Position numbers and translations under genes: made by a program
Origin: Streptomyces flaveus
Lineage (GTDB): Bacteria; Actinomycetota; Actinomycetes; Streptomycetales; Streptomycetaceae
Length of the DNA: 64,000 nt
Reading direction: 5' to 3'
NCBI RefSeq assembly: GCF_014647675.1
Contig: NZ_BMPQ01000010.1
Coordinates: 189,304-253,303, forward strand
The notes under the pieces: model-generated
The model's input: only the letters and a program-made list of their open reading frames with translations
Told to the model about the DNA's origin: nothing
Database searches by the model: none
Part shown: one piece after another, positions 7,115-16,540 of the stretch
Layout: each line of letters begins with the position of its first letter
Numbering within the stretch: position 1 is the first letter of the stretch

Positions 7115-10100
7115 TCAGCCGAAGATGATGCCGTACGCCTTGCTGCCCGTGAGGTTGTCGTAGACGACGTCTCCCGTGGACTTCTTCCAGATCTTGATGC
7201 GGTACGTGTCGGGGGAGTTGGTCACGGTGATACGGAAGCCGTAGCCGCTGGTGCCGTTGACCGTGCCGGAGCCCTGGTACTGGGCGTCGGAGCCGGTGAC
7301 CACCAGCCAGTCGGAGGAGGTGGAACGGAACTTCAGCTTGGCGGCCGCGTAGTCGAAGGTGGCGTTGCCGCTCGGAACGGTGGCGCCCTTCTTGTACTTG
7401 GCGCCGAAGGAGAAGCCCGCCGGACCCTTCAGGCTGGGCTTGGCGGGGTAGGCCCCGGCCGGGGAGGCGATCACGCCGACGCCCGCGATGGGCCAGGCCG
7501 CCCGGTCGTACACGATCAGTTCGGGCAGCTTGGTGCCGGCCGAGCCACCGTCGTCGTCCGTGACCGTGATCTCCGGGCGGTGAATGCCCGCCTTGGTGTA
7601 GGTGTGGCCGGCTTCGCAGCGGGAGCCGCTGACCTTCCCCGTGGCCGGCTCGGTGCCGTCCTTCCAGTCGACCCGGCAGGTCTGGGTGTCACCGGAGCCG
7701 AGGTCGGTGAAGTCGGCCGTGACGACCGCGCTCTTGCCGACCGACACCGGGGACGCCGGGCCCGCGGCCGAGGTGATCACCGGCGCCGCGTTGTCCACGG
7801 TCACGGTGAGCGTGTCGCTGCTGCGGCCGCCGGTCAGCGTGACCTCGTACGTGCCGTCGTCGTCGCAGGTGAGCGTGGTCAGGATGGCGGAGGGGTCGGA
7901 GAAGGCGCAGGGCGCTCCGTCCTCCACCGTCCACTTCGGGTCACCGGCCCCGGAGACCGTGCCGGTGAGCGAGATCGCGCCGCCCTCGGTGCCGGAGGCG
8001 TCGGGCCCGGCGCGGACGATGGTGACCGGGTCGATGCTCGCCAGCGTCGGTACGACCTTCTTGATCAGGCCGTCGGAGTCGAACTCCAGCTTGTCGACGG
8101 TGGTTTCGCGGTGGGTGCCGTCGCCGCCGGGGATGGCGAAACGGTGGTAGGCGATGTACCAGTCGTCGGAGTTCGGCACCTTCACCACCGAGTGGTGGCC
8201 GGGGCCCTTGATGCCGAGCGAGAGGTCCTTCTCCAGGATCACGCCCTGCTTGGTCCAGGGACCGGTGGGCGAGGACCCGGTGGCGTAGGCGACGCGGTAG
8301 TTCTCGTCCCGCGTGTCGTTCTCCGACCACATGAAGTAGTAGGTGCCCTTGCGCTTGATGACGAAGGTGCCCTCGTTGTAGCCGCTCGGGGTGATGTTGG
8401 TGACCTTCGAGGCGTCGAAGGAGACCATGTCGTCGTTCAGCGGCACGACGTACGCCCTGCCGTTGCCCCAGTAGAGGTACGACTGGCCGTCGTCGTCCGT
8501 GAAGACCGCCGGGTCGATCATCTGGCCCGTGTAGGCGCCGGCGGCGATCAGCGGCTTGCCCAGGGGCTCCTTGAACGGGCCGGTGGGCGAGTCGGAGACC
8601 GCGACACCGATGTTCGCGTCGGCGGAGTAGTAGAAGTAGTACTTGCCGTTCTTCTCCTCCATCGTCGGCGCCCAGGCCCTGCTGTCGGCCCACGCCACGT
8701 CCGGGCCCAGGTCGAGGATGACTCCGTGGTCCTTCCAGTTCACCAGGTCCTTGGAGGAGTACGCCTTGAACTGCGTGCCGCTCCAGCCCGGGAAGCCGTC
8801 GGTGGTCGGGTAGATGTAGAAGGTGTCGCCGAACCTGACGATGTTCGGGTCGGCGTTGAGCCCCGGCAGGACCGGGCTCTTCATCTCCAGGGCCCGGACC
8901 GTCCAGGTGCGCTTCTCGCCGTCCGAGCCGGTCACCTCGTACGTCACCGGCTCGGTGAAGTCGCGCAGGGTGCCGGACGCGGGGCTGATGGTTGCGCCGT
9001 TGGCGAGACCGAACTCCGGTGCCAGGGCGGTCACATCACTGCCCGCGGTCAGCGGGAGCGTGATCCTGCTGTCCGCGTCGTCGATGATCGCGTCGACCTT
9101 CAGCGCGGGGTGGGTCGCCGAGGCGATACCCGTGGTGTTCCCGCTGAGCTCCAGGATCTCGGCGGGCGACAGCGCCCGGTTGTAGATCCGGAAGTCGTCG
9201 ACCTCGCCGCCGAAGTACGGGTCGGGGGAGTACATGGACTTGCCGATGTAGCCGGAGTAGCCCTTCGACGCGTCGTACATCTCGGACGGCTTGATGGTGA
9301 CACCGTTCGCCCGGGCCGCCTCGGCGCCGTCGACGTAGAGGACCGCCGTCTCGGTCGCGCTGTTCACCGTGACGGTGACGTGCTTCCACTCACCGGGAGT
9401 GAGCTGCGAGCCGCCGACCATCTGCTTCTCGCCCGACCAAGTGGCCTTGGTGATCGCGGAGAAGACCTTGCCTGCGCCGTTGGACGGGGTGGCGAAGAGG
9501 TACTTGTCGCTGTCCGGGCCCAGGCCGAACAGCCACTGGAAGTTGTCCCCGCCCTTCCACTTCACGTGAGTGGAGACGGTGACGCTGTCAGCGCCCTTCA
9601 GAACGCCGTTCGGGATGCTGACGTACGGGGAGGTGGTGGAGGAGCTGGAACCGCCTGACATCTTGAAGGAGCCGTCCTTGACCCCCGTTCCGAAGTCGGG
9701 CGTACGGACGTACGTGCCGTGGTAGCCGTGCCCGCTGGAGTCACGGGCGATGTTGCCGCCGGTCTCGTCGAAGTCGTAGCGCAGCAGCAGGTCGGCGGGC
9801 ACCTCGGGGCCCTGAGCCGAGACCGTGACCTCGGCCCTGGCCTTGAGCGCGGCGCCGTCGGGCAGGCTGCCCTCCACCGTGAAGGTGCCGGCCTGCGCGT
9901 AGGCCGAGGCCGGGACGTCGTCCCAGGTGACGGCGACGGGCCGCTTGGCGCCGTCCGCGTACTCGGCGATCACGGTGCCCGGCAGGACCGGTGCCTCACC
10001 GATGCCCGTCGTCACCTCCACGTCCTCGACCGACTTGACGAGCTCGTCCGACTGATAGGCCTTCAGCAGCCGGTCGTACTCGGCCTGCGTGACCGGAAGT

Positions 10101-12304
10101 ACCGTGCCGTGACGGGGCTTTGACGGCAGGTCATATCCAGTGGACGGCGTCCAGTTGCCGGAGTCGAGGTCCGTCGTCTCGAACGGGATGTAGCCGCGGC
10201 CGCCGAACTCGTCGAGGAACGCGTACCACTTCTCCTCGGTGTTGGACTTGAAGACCAGCGGTCCCTCGGCGGCGCTCATCTCCCCCTTGCCGATGCCCTC
10301 GGCGACGAAGTCGTAGGTGGGGTCGAGGATCGAGTCGCTCTTCTCGTGGAAGATGAACTTGCTGTTCGGGGTGGAGGAGGTGTTGTTCCGCTCGTCCTTG
10401 GACAGACGGTGGTACGTGCCGTCGTGCTCGATCATCGTGGAGTCGATGACCGAGTAGCCGCGGTCGATCCAGACCTTGGGCTCGCTGAAGGTGTGGAAGT
10501 CGCGGGTGGTGGCGTACATCATGCGGTTGTACGTGTCGCCGGTGTGCGCCTCGTTGTCGTACAGCTTCGACGCCCAGAAGACGACGTACTCGCCGAGCTT
10601 CTCGTCGTAATAGGCCTCCGGGGCCCAGGTGTTGCCCGCCGAGTCCGGGGAGACCTTGACCAGGCGCTGGTTCGTCCAGTTCACCAGGTCGGTGGACTCC
10701 CAGACCATGATGGACTTGCTGCCGGTGCGCTGCGAGGCGTCCCAGTTGCCGTTGCCGTAGATCCGCAGGTCGGTGGCGATCTGGTAGAACTTGTCGCCCT
10801 CGGGGGAGCGGATGATGAACGGGTCGCGCAGACCCTTCTCACCGAGCGTGGAGGTCAGGACCGGCTTGCCCTCGTTCAACTCCCGCCAGTTCAGCGGGTC
10901 GTTGCCCTTGCTGAGAGCGGCGTAGAGCTGCTCGCCGTCCGAGGTGCCCTCGCCGGTGAAGTAGCTGAACATATAGCCCTTGAGGGCTTCCTTCTTCGGC
11001 AGCTGAGGCACCTTGGCGGTGAAGGTCCGAGTCGCCTTCGCGTCGCCCTTCGTGACCGTCGCGGTCAGCTCCACGGTGGTGTCGCCGTCGCCGTTCGCGG
11101 GGCGCTTCACCAGGCCGTCGGCGTCGATGACGTCCGGCTTCGCGGAGGACCAGGCGACCTTCGTGCCGTAGTCGCCGGTCGCGGGCAGGGTGAGGTTGCC
11201 GCGTACGTCGTCGAGGTTGTGGACGGACAGCGCCTCGGCGGCCTGCTCGGTGGCCGTGGCGTCGTCGAAGGCGGGGGAGACCGTGATGTCGAAGCTCTTG
11301 GTGTCGGTCGCGGTTCCCTTCTTCAGGGTCGCCGTGAGCGTGGCGCGGCCGTCCGGCTCACCGGCGGCGGGGCGGGTGACCTTGCCGGTGGCGGAGACCA
11401 CGCCGGCGTTGTCCGTGGCCCAGCTGATCTTCGAGCCGCCGGCGGTGCCCGTGGTGGGCAGGGTCAGGTCGGAGACGACGCCGGTGGTGTCGCCGAGGGT
11501 GAGGGCGACCTTGTCGTCGGCGACGCCCTGGGTGGCGACGGGGAGGGAGAGCTCCTCGACCTCCGAACCGCCGAGTGCCCGGTTGTAGACCCGGAAGTCG
11601 CGGATCTGGCCCTTGAAGAGCTTGTCGCCCGGGTACACGGACTTGCCGATGTAGTTGGCGGTCGTCTTGCCGGAGCCGATGGCGCCCGGGGTGATGGTGA
11701 CCGAGGTGTTGCGGGCCACCTCCACGCCGTCCTCGTACAGCACACCCGTGTTGCCGGTCTGGGTGTACGTGACCTGCTTCCAGACGGAATGGGTGAGGTT
11801 GCCGGAGGCGGACGGCCTGGTGGTCTGTTCCGTCGACCAGTTGCCGGTGGCTATGGAGGTCCGGAAGCTGTCGCCGGTGGTGAAGAGGTAGCCGTTGCCG
11901 GCGGTGCCGCTGGTGTTGCCGAAGCCGTAGAGGAAGTACGGGGTGGCCTGCGTGGAGTCGATCCGTACGTCCATCGAGACGCTGATCGCGTCCATGCCGC
12001 TCATGATGTCGTCCGGCACATCGATGTAGGTGTCGGAGCCGTTGAAGGCGAGTCCCTCGCCGCTGCCGGACCAGTTGGCGGTACCGCTGACGGTGCCGTT
12101 CCGGCCGTTTCCGGAGGCGTCGGCCACCGCGGTGCCCGAAGTGGCGTCGAGCTTGTACCAGAGGGCCAGGCCGTCGGTGATCTCCGCCGCCTGTACGGGG
12201 GTGACGGGTCCGGCGAGACCCAGGAACAGTGACGCGGCGGTCAGCCCGGCGAGATGGCCCGCCAGGCGTCTCGCGCGGCTGCGAGGCCGGTCGGTCTGCG
12301 GCAT
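7115..12304 (-). CDS. Secreted double-GH43 glycosidase with two LamG modules
   Basis: The 1,729-residue product starts with a Sec signal peptide ending near PVQAAE. Then come LamG 1 (about 40-230), two bacterial Ig-like modules (about 245-430), and GH43 module 1 (about 440-750). A Big_4-like Ig module (about 755-830), LamG 2 (about 838-1048), a small Ig-like linker, GH43 module 2 (about 1145-1430), and PKD/Ig-like C-terminal modules follow. Candidate catalytic residues are Asp about 494, Asp about 619 and Glu about 679 in module 1. In module 2 they are Asp about 1152 (NADPN), Asp about 1263 (DPAVF) and Glu about 1311 (YNEGTF). The ATG at 12304 follows AGGAGA and is preferred to an in-frame ATG ten codons upstream. 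The substrate is probably an arabinofuranose- or galactofuranose-containing polymer, inferred from GH43 and the facing transporter. Confidence 0.9.
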   Translation of the reverse strand: MPQTDRPRSRARRLAGHLAGLTAASLFLGLAGPVTPVQAAEITDGLALWYKLDATSGTAVADASGNGRNGTVSGTANWSGSGEGLAFNGSDTYIDVPDDIMSGMDAISVSMDVRIDSTQATPYFLYGFGNTSGTAGNGYLFTTGDSFRTSIATGNWSTEQTTRPSASGNLTHSVWKQVTYTQTGNTGVLYEDGVEVARNTSVTITPGAIGSGKTTANYIGKSVYPGDKLFKGQIRDFRVYNRALGGSEVEELSLPVATQGVADDKVALTLGDTTGVVSDLTLPTTGTAGGSKISWATDNAGVVSATGKVTRPAAGEPDGRATLTATLKKGTATDTKSFDITVSPAFDDATATEQAAEALSVHNLDDVRGNLTLPATGDYGTKVAWSSAKPDVIDADGLVKRPANGDGDTTVELTATVTKGDAKATRTFTAKVPQLPKKEALKGYMFSYFTGEGTSDGEQLYAALSKGNDPLNWRELNEGKPVLTSTLGEKGLRDPFIIRSPEGDKFYQIATDLRIYGNGNWDASQRTGSKSIMVWESTDLVNWTNQRLVKVSPDSAGNTWAPEAYYDEKLGEYVVFWASKLYDNEAHTGDTYNRMMYATTRDFHTFSEPKVWIDRGYSVIDSTMIEHDGTYHRLSKDERNNTSSTPNSKFIFHEKSDSILDPTYDFVAEGIGKGEMSAAEGPLVFKSNTEEKWYAFLDEFGGRGYIPFETTDLDSGNWTPSTGYDLPSKPRHGTVLPVTQAEYDRLLKAYQSDELVKSVEDVEVTTGIGEAPVLPGTVIAEYADGAKRPVAVTWDDVPASAYAQAGTFTVEGSLPDGAALKARAEVTVSAQGPEVPADLLLRYDFDETGGNIARDSSGHGYHGTYVRTPDFGTGVKDGSFKMSGGSSSSTTSPYVSIPNGVLKGADSVTVSTHVKWKGGDNFQWLFGLGPDSDKYLFATPSNGAGKVFSAITKATWSGEKQMVGGSQLTPGEWKHVTVTVNSATETAVLYVDGAEAARANGVTIKPSEMYDASKGYSGYIGKSMYSPDPYFGGEVDDFRIYNRALSPAEILELSGNTTGIASATHPALKVDAIIDDADSRITLPLTAGSDVTALAPEFGLANGATISPASGTLRDFTEPVTYEVTGSDGEKRTWTVRALEMKSPVLPGLNADPNIVRFGDTFYIYPTTDGFPGWSGTQFKAYSSKDLVNWKDHGVILDLGPDVAWADSRAWAPTMEEKNGKYYFYYSADANIGVAVSDSPTGPFKEPLGKPLIAAGAYTGQMIDPAVFTDDDGQSYLYWGNGRAYVVPLNDDMVSFDASKVTNITPSGYNEGTFVIKRKGTYYFMWSENDTRDENYRVAYATGSSPTGPWTKQGVILEKDLSLGIKGPGHHSVVKVPNSDDWYIAYHRFAIPGGDGTHRETTVDKLEFDSDGLIKKVVPTLASIDPVTIVRAGPDASGTEGGAISLTGTVSGAGDPKWTVEDGAPCAFSDPSAILTTLTCDDDGTYEVTLTGGRSSDTLTVTVDNAAPVITSAAGPASPVSVGKSAVVTADFTDLGSGDTQTCRVDWKDGTEPATGKVSGSRCEAGHTYTKAGIHRPEITVTDDDGGSAGTKLPELIVYDRAAWPIAGVGVIASPAGAYPAKPSLKGPAGFSFGAKYKKGATVPSGNATFDYAAAKLKFRSTSSDWLVVTGSDAQYQGSGTVNGTSGYGFRITVTNSPDTYRIKIWKKSTGDVVYDNLTGSKAYGIIFG

Positions 12305-12443
12305 GTCAAGTCTCCTCGTTGAGACGTCGCTCATCGCTCAAGGGACGACGGGGAACGAAGGGAGAGTGGGTGGCGGCCCTGACGCCTGGGCACCCTGCTG
12401 TTTCGTCCGCGCTGTTTCGTCCGCGTGACGTCGTGTTGCGAGA

Positions 12444-12472
12444 GTGTCAGCCGGTGTACACGGGGCCGTCAA
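12444..12472 (-). promoter_or_regulatory. Candidate vegetative promoter of the GH43 gene
   Basis: On the minus strand TTGACG (12472-12467) and TGACAC (12449-12444) are separated by exactly 17 bp, giving a transcription start about 130 bp before the ATG. The TTTCGAACAATG motif abuts the -35 on its upstream side. Confidence 0.5.
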
Positions 12473-12476
12473 TAGG

Positions 12477-12488
12477 TTTCGAACAATG
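12477..12488. promoter_or_regulatory. Shared 12-mer TTTCGAACAATG upstream of GH43 gene
   Basis: This copy is identical to the one at 1634-1645 and lies four bases upstream of the candidate -35 of the GH43 gene. It is AT-rich compared with its surroundings, which makes chance recurrence before two functionally linked genes unlikely. Confidence 0.5.
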
Positions 12489-12544
12489 TCCGGCCGGTCG
12501 GACAAGATGCTTCGCTGGGAAGGCGGTTCGTAGCTGCGGGTTCG

Positions 12545-12604
12545 TTGTGGCTTGTCGCGCAGTTCCCCGCGCCCCTAAGGGGCCTGCGGCCCCCTCGGGG
12601 CGCG
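12545..12604. repeat. Dispersed GCGCAGTTCCCCGCGCCCC repeat with hairpin
   Basis: The sequence contains GTGGCTTGTCGCGCAGTTCC followed by a CGCCCCTAAGGGGCC hairpin and GGCCCCCTCGGGGCGCG. It is the reverse-oriented relative of the repeat at 27-85. It lies between two divergently placed gene ends and may terminate the downstream minus-strand gene. Confidence 0.65.
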
Positions 12605-12637
12605 TAACCGCATCGGACTTCGGCAGGTCCGCTTGGC

Positions 12638-13786
12638 TTAGGCAAGTGCAGCTATGTGCACCGCCCGCACCAGCCGCTCGTTCTCCGGCGCCGCCCCGCC
12701 CGGGAACGACATCCGGCGCCGTGTGTAGCCGTAGGCCAGGCCGCTGCGCGGATCGGCGAAGGCCTGGCTGCCGCCCGCTCCGCTGTGGCCGAAGGCCCCG
12801 GCGCCGAGGAATGGATACCAGTTCTCCGCCGTGGCCTGGAAGCCGAGCCCGTACGCCTTGTGGGCGCGCATCACCAGGTCGAAGCCGATCGAGTGGACCT
12901 GCCCGACCTCCGCGATCGTGTCCGGCTTCAGCAGCGGCGCCCGGCCGCCCACCCGGCTGATCGCCGCCGCGTACATCCCGGCGAGCCCGCGCGCGGAGGC
13001 GACGCCGCCCGCCGACGCCTGGCCCTGGGCGCGCACGGTACGGGAGTTGGCGAAGCCCTCCAGCGTTCCGGGCTCCGGCACGTGCTCGTTGAACGCGATC
13101 GACGTGAGCGTGTGCGGGCCGGTGGGCGCCGCGTCCAGTACGGCCTGCTCGGCGGCCGTCGGCGCCATCGGCTGTACGGAGCGGAAGCGGGGCTCCTCCG
13201 CCTCGGGCAGCCCCAGGAAGAAGTCCAGCCCGTACGGGGCACGGATCCGCTCCTCGTGCACCTCCTGGAGCGTACGGCCCGTGACCCGCCGTACGACCTC
13301 GCCCGTCAGCGCGCCGATCACGAGCGCGTGGTAACCGAAGGCGGTGCCCGGCCGCCAGAACGGACGCTGGCCCGCGAGCCGTTCGGCGACCGCGCGGTCG
13401 TCGGCGAGTTCGTCGTCCGTGAAGCCCGCGTCGGAGCCGACCACGCCCGCGCGATGCGCGAGCAGCTCGCGCAGGGTGATCGCCGACTTGCCCTCGACCG
13501 CGAACTCGGGCCAGTAGTACGCCACTTCACGGTCCAGCTCCAGCGTTCCCTCCTGCACGAGGAGGGCGACCACCAGATGGGCCGCCCCCTTCGTGGACGA
13601 GAAGACACCGAACAGCGTGTCCTCCTCCGTCTGAGGACCGGCCCAGAGATCGACGACCCGTCGCCCGTGGACGTACGCGCTCAACTGGCCTGCGTAGTCC
13701 GGCCGTTCGGCTGCCACGACGGCCGCGAACTCCTCGCGTACCGCCTCGTAGCCGTCGGCGACGGTGCCGTGGATCTCCGGGGTCAT
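12638..13786 (-). CDS. Serine hydrolase, beta-lactamase/EstB family
   Basis: This 382-residue protein has the class C-like serine motif SSTK at residues 63-66 and a Tyr motif FGYHAL near 172. No signal peptide is seen, so it is probably a cytoplasmic esterase or peptidase-like enzyme rather than a secreted beta-lactamase. The ATG at 13786 has GGAGGAG upstream. It stands alone on the minus strand, 50 bp from the next gene. The natural substrate cannot be told from the sequence. Confidence 0.88.
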   Translation of the reverse strand: MTPEIHGTVADGYEAVREEFAAVVAAERPDYAGQLSAYVHGRRVVDLWAGPQTEEDTLFGVFSSTKGAAHLVVALLVQEGTLELDREVAYYWPEFAVEGKSAITLRELLAHRAGVVGSDAGFTDDELADDRAVAERLAGQRPFWRPGTAFGYHALVIGALTGEVVRRVTGRTLQEVHEERIRAPYGLDFFLGLPEAEEPRFRSVQPMAPTAAEQAVLDAAPTGPHTLTSIAFNEHVPEPGTLEGFANSRTVRAQGQASAGGVASARGLAGMYAAAISRVGGRAPLLKPDTIAEVGQVHSIGFDLVMRAHKAYGLGFQATAENWYPFLGAGAFGHSGAGGSQAFADPRSGLAYGYTRRRMSFPGGAAPENERLVRAVHIAALA

Positions 13787-13836
13787 CCGTACTCCTCCAG
13801 TCGTCGTGCCTGTTGTGCCTGTCGTGCCTCAGGGTG

Positions 13837-16386
13837 TCAGCGGGACATCGTCAACAAGGCCCGTGCGACCTGGGGGAATTCCCCCTTCGGGTGGGCGCGG
13901 AAGAGCGGTTCCGTGCCGAACAGGACGACGTGCGGCCCGCTGACGACCGAGGCCCGGCCGGCCGCCCGGTCCGGGCCGCCGGTGCCGTCATCCAACGCGC
14001 GCCAGTGGCCGGAGACCAGGGGATTTCCGGTCGCGTACGACTGCTCCACACGGACCGAGGAGCCCAGGTCCGTGAACCACATGGGGGCGTACACGAAGCT
14101 GTGGTCCGGAGCATCCTGCGTGATGCCGCCGCGTGAATTGACCACGCGTACAACGCCGTTGGCGTCCCCATTGCCCTCGACCGGCTTGACGGCGAGCAGG
14201 TCCGCGGCGGCGTTGAGCGCGGCTCCGGTGGCTCCGCGGCCGACGAGGCCCTCGCGGGCGAGGAAGCGGTCCAGGGCGGTACGGGCCGCCGCGCCGAGCT
14301 CCTCGTGGTCGAGCCCGGCCGACGCGAACAGGACGTCCGCCTTCGACCAGTCGAAGCCCGCGTTGAGGATCGCCGTGGACACCGGGGTGACGTCGAAGTT
14401 CATCTCGCGGAGGGCGAAGAGTTCGCCGGGGGTGACGGCCGCGGCGACGCGTACGCGGTGGAGCGGGGTGCCTCCGGTCGTCTTCGTCGCGTCGAAGGCG
14501 ACGTCGTACTTCTTGGCGAGCGCCGCTGCCTTCGTCCGGGCCGACGCGGGCACGATCGCGCTGCCGTCATCGGCCGACTGGCGTACCGAAACCCCGTCCG
14601 CCAGAAGGGAGTTGAGCGCCGCGATCTCGCGGGCGTCGTCCAGGCGCAGACGGAGGTTGGCGCCCGGGGCCACATACCCGACGCCAGCGGCCTCGTGGAC
14701 CGTACGGGACGGGACGGAGAGCCCGGCGGTCCGGACGGAGTCGACCGACGCGCCCCACAGGCGGCCCAGACTCCAGCCCGAGATGTCGTACATCGTCGAC
14801 ACCTTGTCGCTGATGTCCCGGCCGTCCGCCAGCATCACATTGGCGAGACCGCGCTTGGGCTGGTGCATGTCGATGACGTACGAGCCCCGTGTGTACGACT
14901 TGCCGCCCAGCCTGAAGTCCTTTGTGGCGCGCCGGACTTGGACGTCGTTGGCGAGCAGGTGGTCGACGAGGCGGGCCGCGGCGGTGCTTGAGCGCTGACC
15001 GCGGCCGGAGGGAATGACGTACGCGCGCGGGAAGTCGGTCGTGTAGACGTCCTCAGGACCGATGCCCGGAACACCCGGCACCGTTTCGGGCGAGACGGGT
15101 GTTTGCGCGGCACCCGTAGCGCCCCGGCGGAAGACCTCGATCTGGTCGGCGATGAGTGAAGTACGGTGCTTCTGGGCGAAGTTGAGGGTGGCGTCCATCG
15201 CCGCGCCCGCCACGTCCACGTTGATCGCCGCACGGCGGCGCAGCTCGGTGACCGGCAGCTCGTCGTACTCCTTGTTGTTCACCGCGAGCGGGATCTCGAT
15301 CGTGTGCGCGGCGACGGTGCCGTGGAAGGCCGCGTACTGCGGGGTGAAGATCGGCGGCCAGTCGTCCCAGCCCTCCTCCTGGTCGCGGAAGGGGATCTGG
15401 GCGGGCTCCACGCCGTCCTTCTCGGGTGTGTAGCCGAGGCCGTTGACGGCGGACTCCATTCCGAGGGCGTTGGCGTAGGTGTTCTTGAGGAAGAGGTCGT
15501 ATTCGTAGTTCTCGCCGTGCGGGGGAGTGGTCGGCTCGATGAGGGTGCCGTTGACGTAGCCGTGCAGGTCGAGCATGACGGCCGGCTGCTTGTCGATCTC
15601 GATCTGCCGCATCGCGCGGACTTCGGGCTGCGAGGCGGTGATGAAGTCGCGGTTCATGTCGAAGCCGTTGGCGTTGGCACGGGTGCCGGCGATACGGCCG
15701 TCGGGGTTCGCGGTGATGTTGAAGTAGAGGCGGTTGCGGGCGAGGAGATCGGTGGTGTCCTTGTCCTTGGCCTTCGCGAGCCGTTCGATGAGCTTGAGCG
15801 CGGCGTCGGTGCCCTCCCATTCGTTGCCGTGAATGTTGTTGTTGAAGAAGAGGGGTGTCTTGTACGTCCTCTTGATCGCCGGGTCTTTCGCGGCGGCCGC
15901 TGGGACGTTCTCGATGAGTTCACGCATACGTTCCTGGGCGCGGGCCTGCTTCGACGACTCCGGGGCGGTGACGGTGACCAGGTAGAGGCGGTGACCGCCC
16001 GCCGAGCGGCCCGCGATCTCCACGCTGACTCGGTCGCCGAGCTGTTGGAGGGCGTTCAGCTTCGGGGCGATGGCGTGGTACGGGGTGAGGCCGAGCTTGA
16101 TGGACTTGTCCGCGGGGTTCTGCGGGTCCGGGGTGAGGGTCTGTTCGCGGGGGTAGCCGCGGGCGTCCGTGGTGAGGTTGGGGACGGGGGAGGTGAGGGC
16201 TCGGTCGGTGGTGCTCTCGGGCGCTCTGGCAGCTCTGTCGGCTCCCTCCGAGGCGGCTCCGGTCTCCCTCTCGCGGGTCGGGGGTTGGGGCGTCGGGTCG
16301 GCTACGGCGCCGTACGGGCTGAGCAGGAGCGTTGCCGCAGCGGTGGCTGTGGCGGTGGCGAGCAGGACGGGTCTCGGCAGACGCAC
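13837..16386 (-). CDS. Secreted M14-family zinc carboxypeptidase
   Basis: The 849-residue protein has an N-terminal signal peptide and an M14 catalytic domain. The first two zinc ligands are in HGNEWEG (about 185-191), a further His in DLHGYVNG (about 272), and the general-base Glu in HTIEIPLA (about 363). A long C-terminal region of roughly 400 residues follows, more than a minimal carboxypeptidase needs. It includes several alpha/beta segments and may regulate or anchor the enzyme. The GTG at 16386 is chosen for the AGGAGGT just upstream. It probably trims extracellular peptides. Confidence 0.9.
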   Translation of the reverse strand: MRLPRPVLLATATATAAATLLLSPYGAVADPTPQPPTRERETGAASEGADRAARAPESTTDRALTSPVPNLTTDARGYPREQTLTPDPQNPADKSIKLGLTPYHAIAPKLNALQQLGDRVSVEIAGRSAGGHRLYLVTVTAPESSKQARAQERMRELIENVPAAAAKDPAIKRTYKTPLFFNNNIHGNEWEGTDAALKLIERLAKAKDKDTTDLLARNRLYFNITANPDGRIAGTRANANGFDMNRDFITASQPEVRAMRQIEIDKQPAVMLDLHGYVNGTLIEPTTPPHGENYEYDLFLKNTYANALGMESAVNGLGYTPEKDGVEPAQIPFRDQEEGWDDWPPIFTPQYAAFHGTVAAHTIEIPLAVNNKEYDELPVTELRRRAAINVDVAGAAMDATLNFAQKHRTSLIADQIEVFRRGATGAAQTPVSPETVPGVPGIGPEDVYTTDFPRAYVIPSGRGQRSSTAAARLVDHLLANDVQVRRATKDFRLGGKSYTRGSYVIDMHQPKRGLANVMLADGRDISDKVSTMYDISGWSLGRLWGASVDSVRTAGLSVPSRTVHEAAGVGYVAPGANLRLRLDDAREIAALNSLLADGVSVRQSADDGSAIVPASARTKAAALAKKYDVAFDATKTTGGTPLHRVRVAAAVTPGELFALREMNFDVTPVSTAILNAGFDWSKADVLFASAGLDHEELGAAARTALDRFLAREGLVGRGATGAALNAAADLLAVKPVEGNGDANGVVRVVNSRGGITQDAPDHSFVYAPMWFTDLGSSVRVEQSYATGNPLVSGHWRALDDGTGGPDRAAGRASVVSGPHVVLFGTEPLFRAHPKGEFPQVARALLTMSR

Positions 16387-16540
16387 GCGTACCTCCTGTT
16401 AGTCGGTACGGGGAGGTGTACCGGTTCGATTCCCCTGCAACAAGAGGGCGTTGGCGTGGCGGAGCGGGCATGCTGTGGGTGGGCGTCGGCGCGACGGGGG
16501 CCGGGCGCTGGAGCGCAGTGCGTGAGGCGAGGAGCAGTCC

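Noticed and set aside
7580..9658. 692-residue plus-strand open frame
   Set aside because: Antisense to the GH43 protein and Val/Gly/Arg-biased; the minus-strand frame has clear domains.
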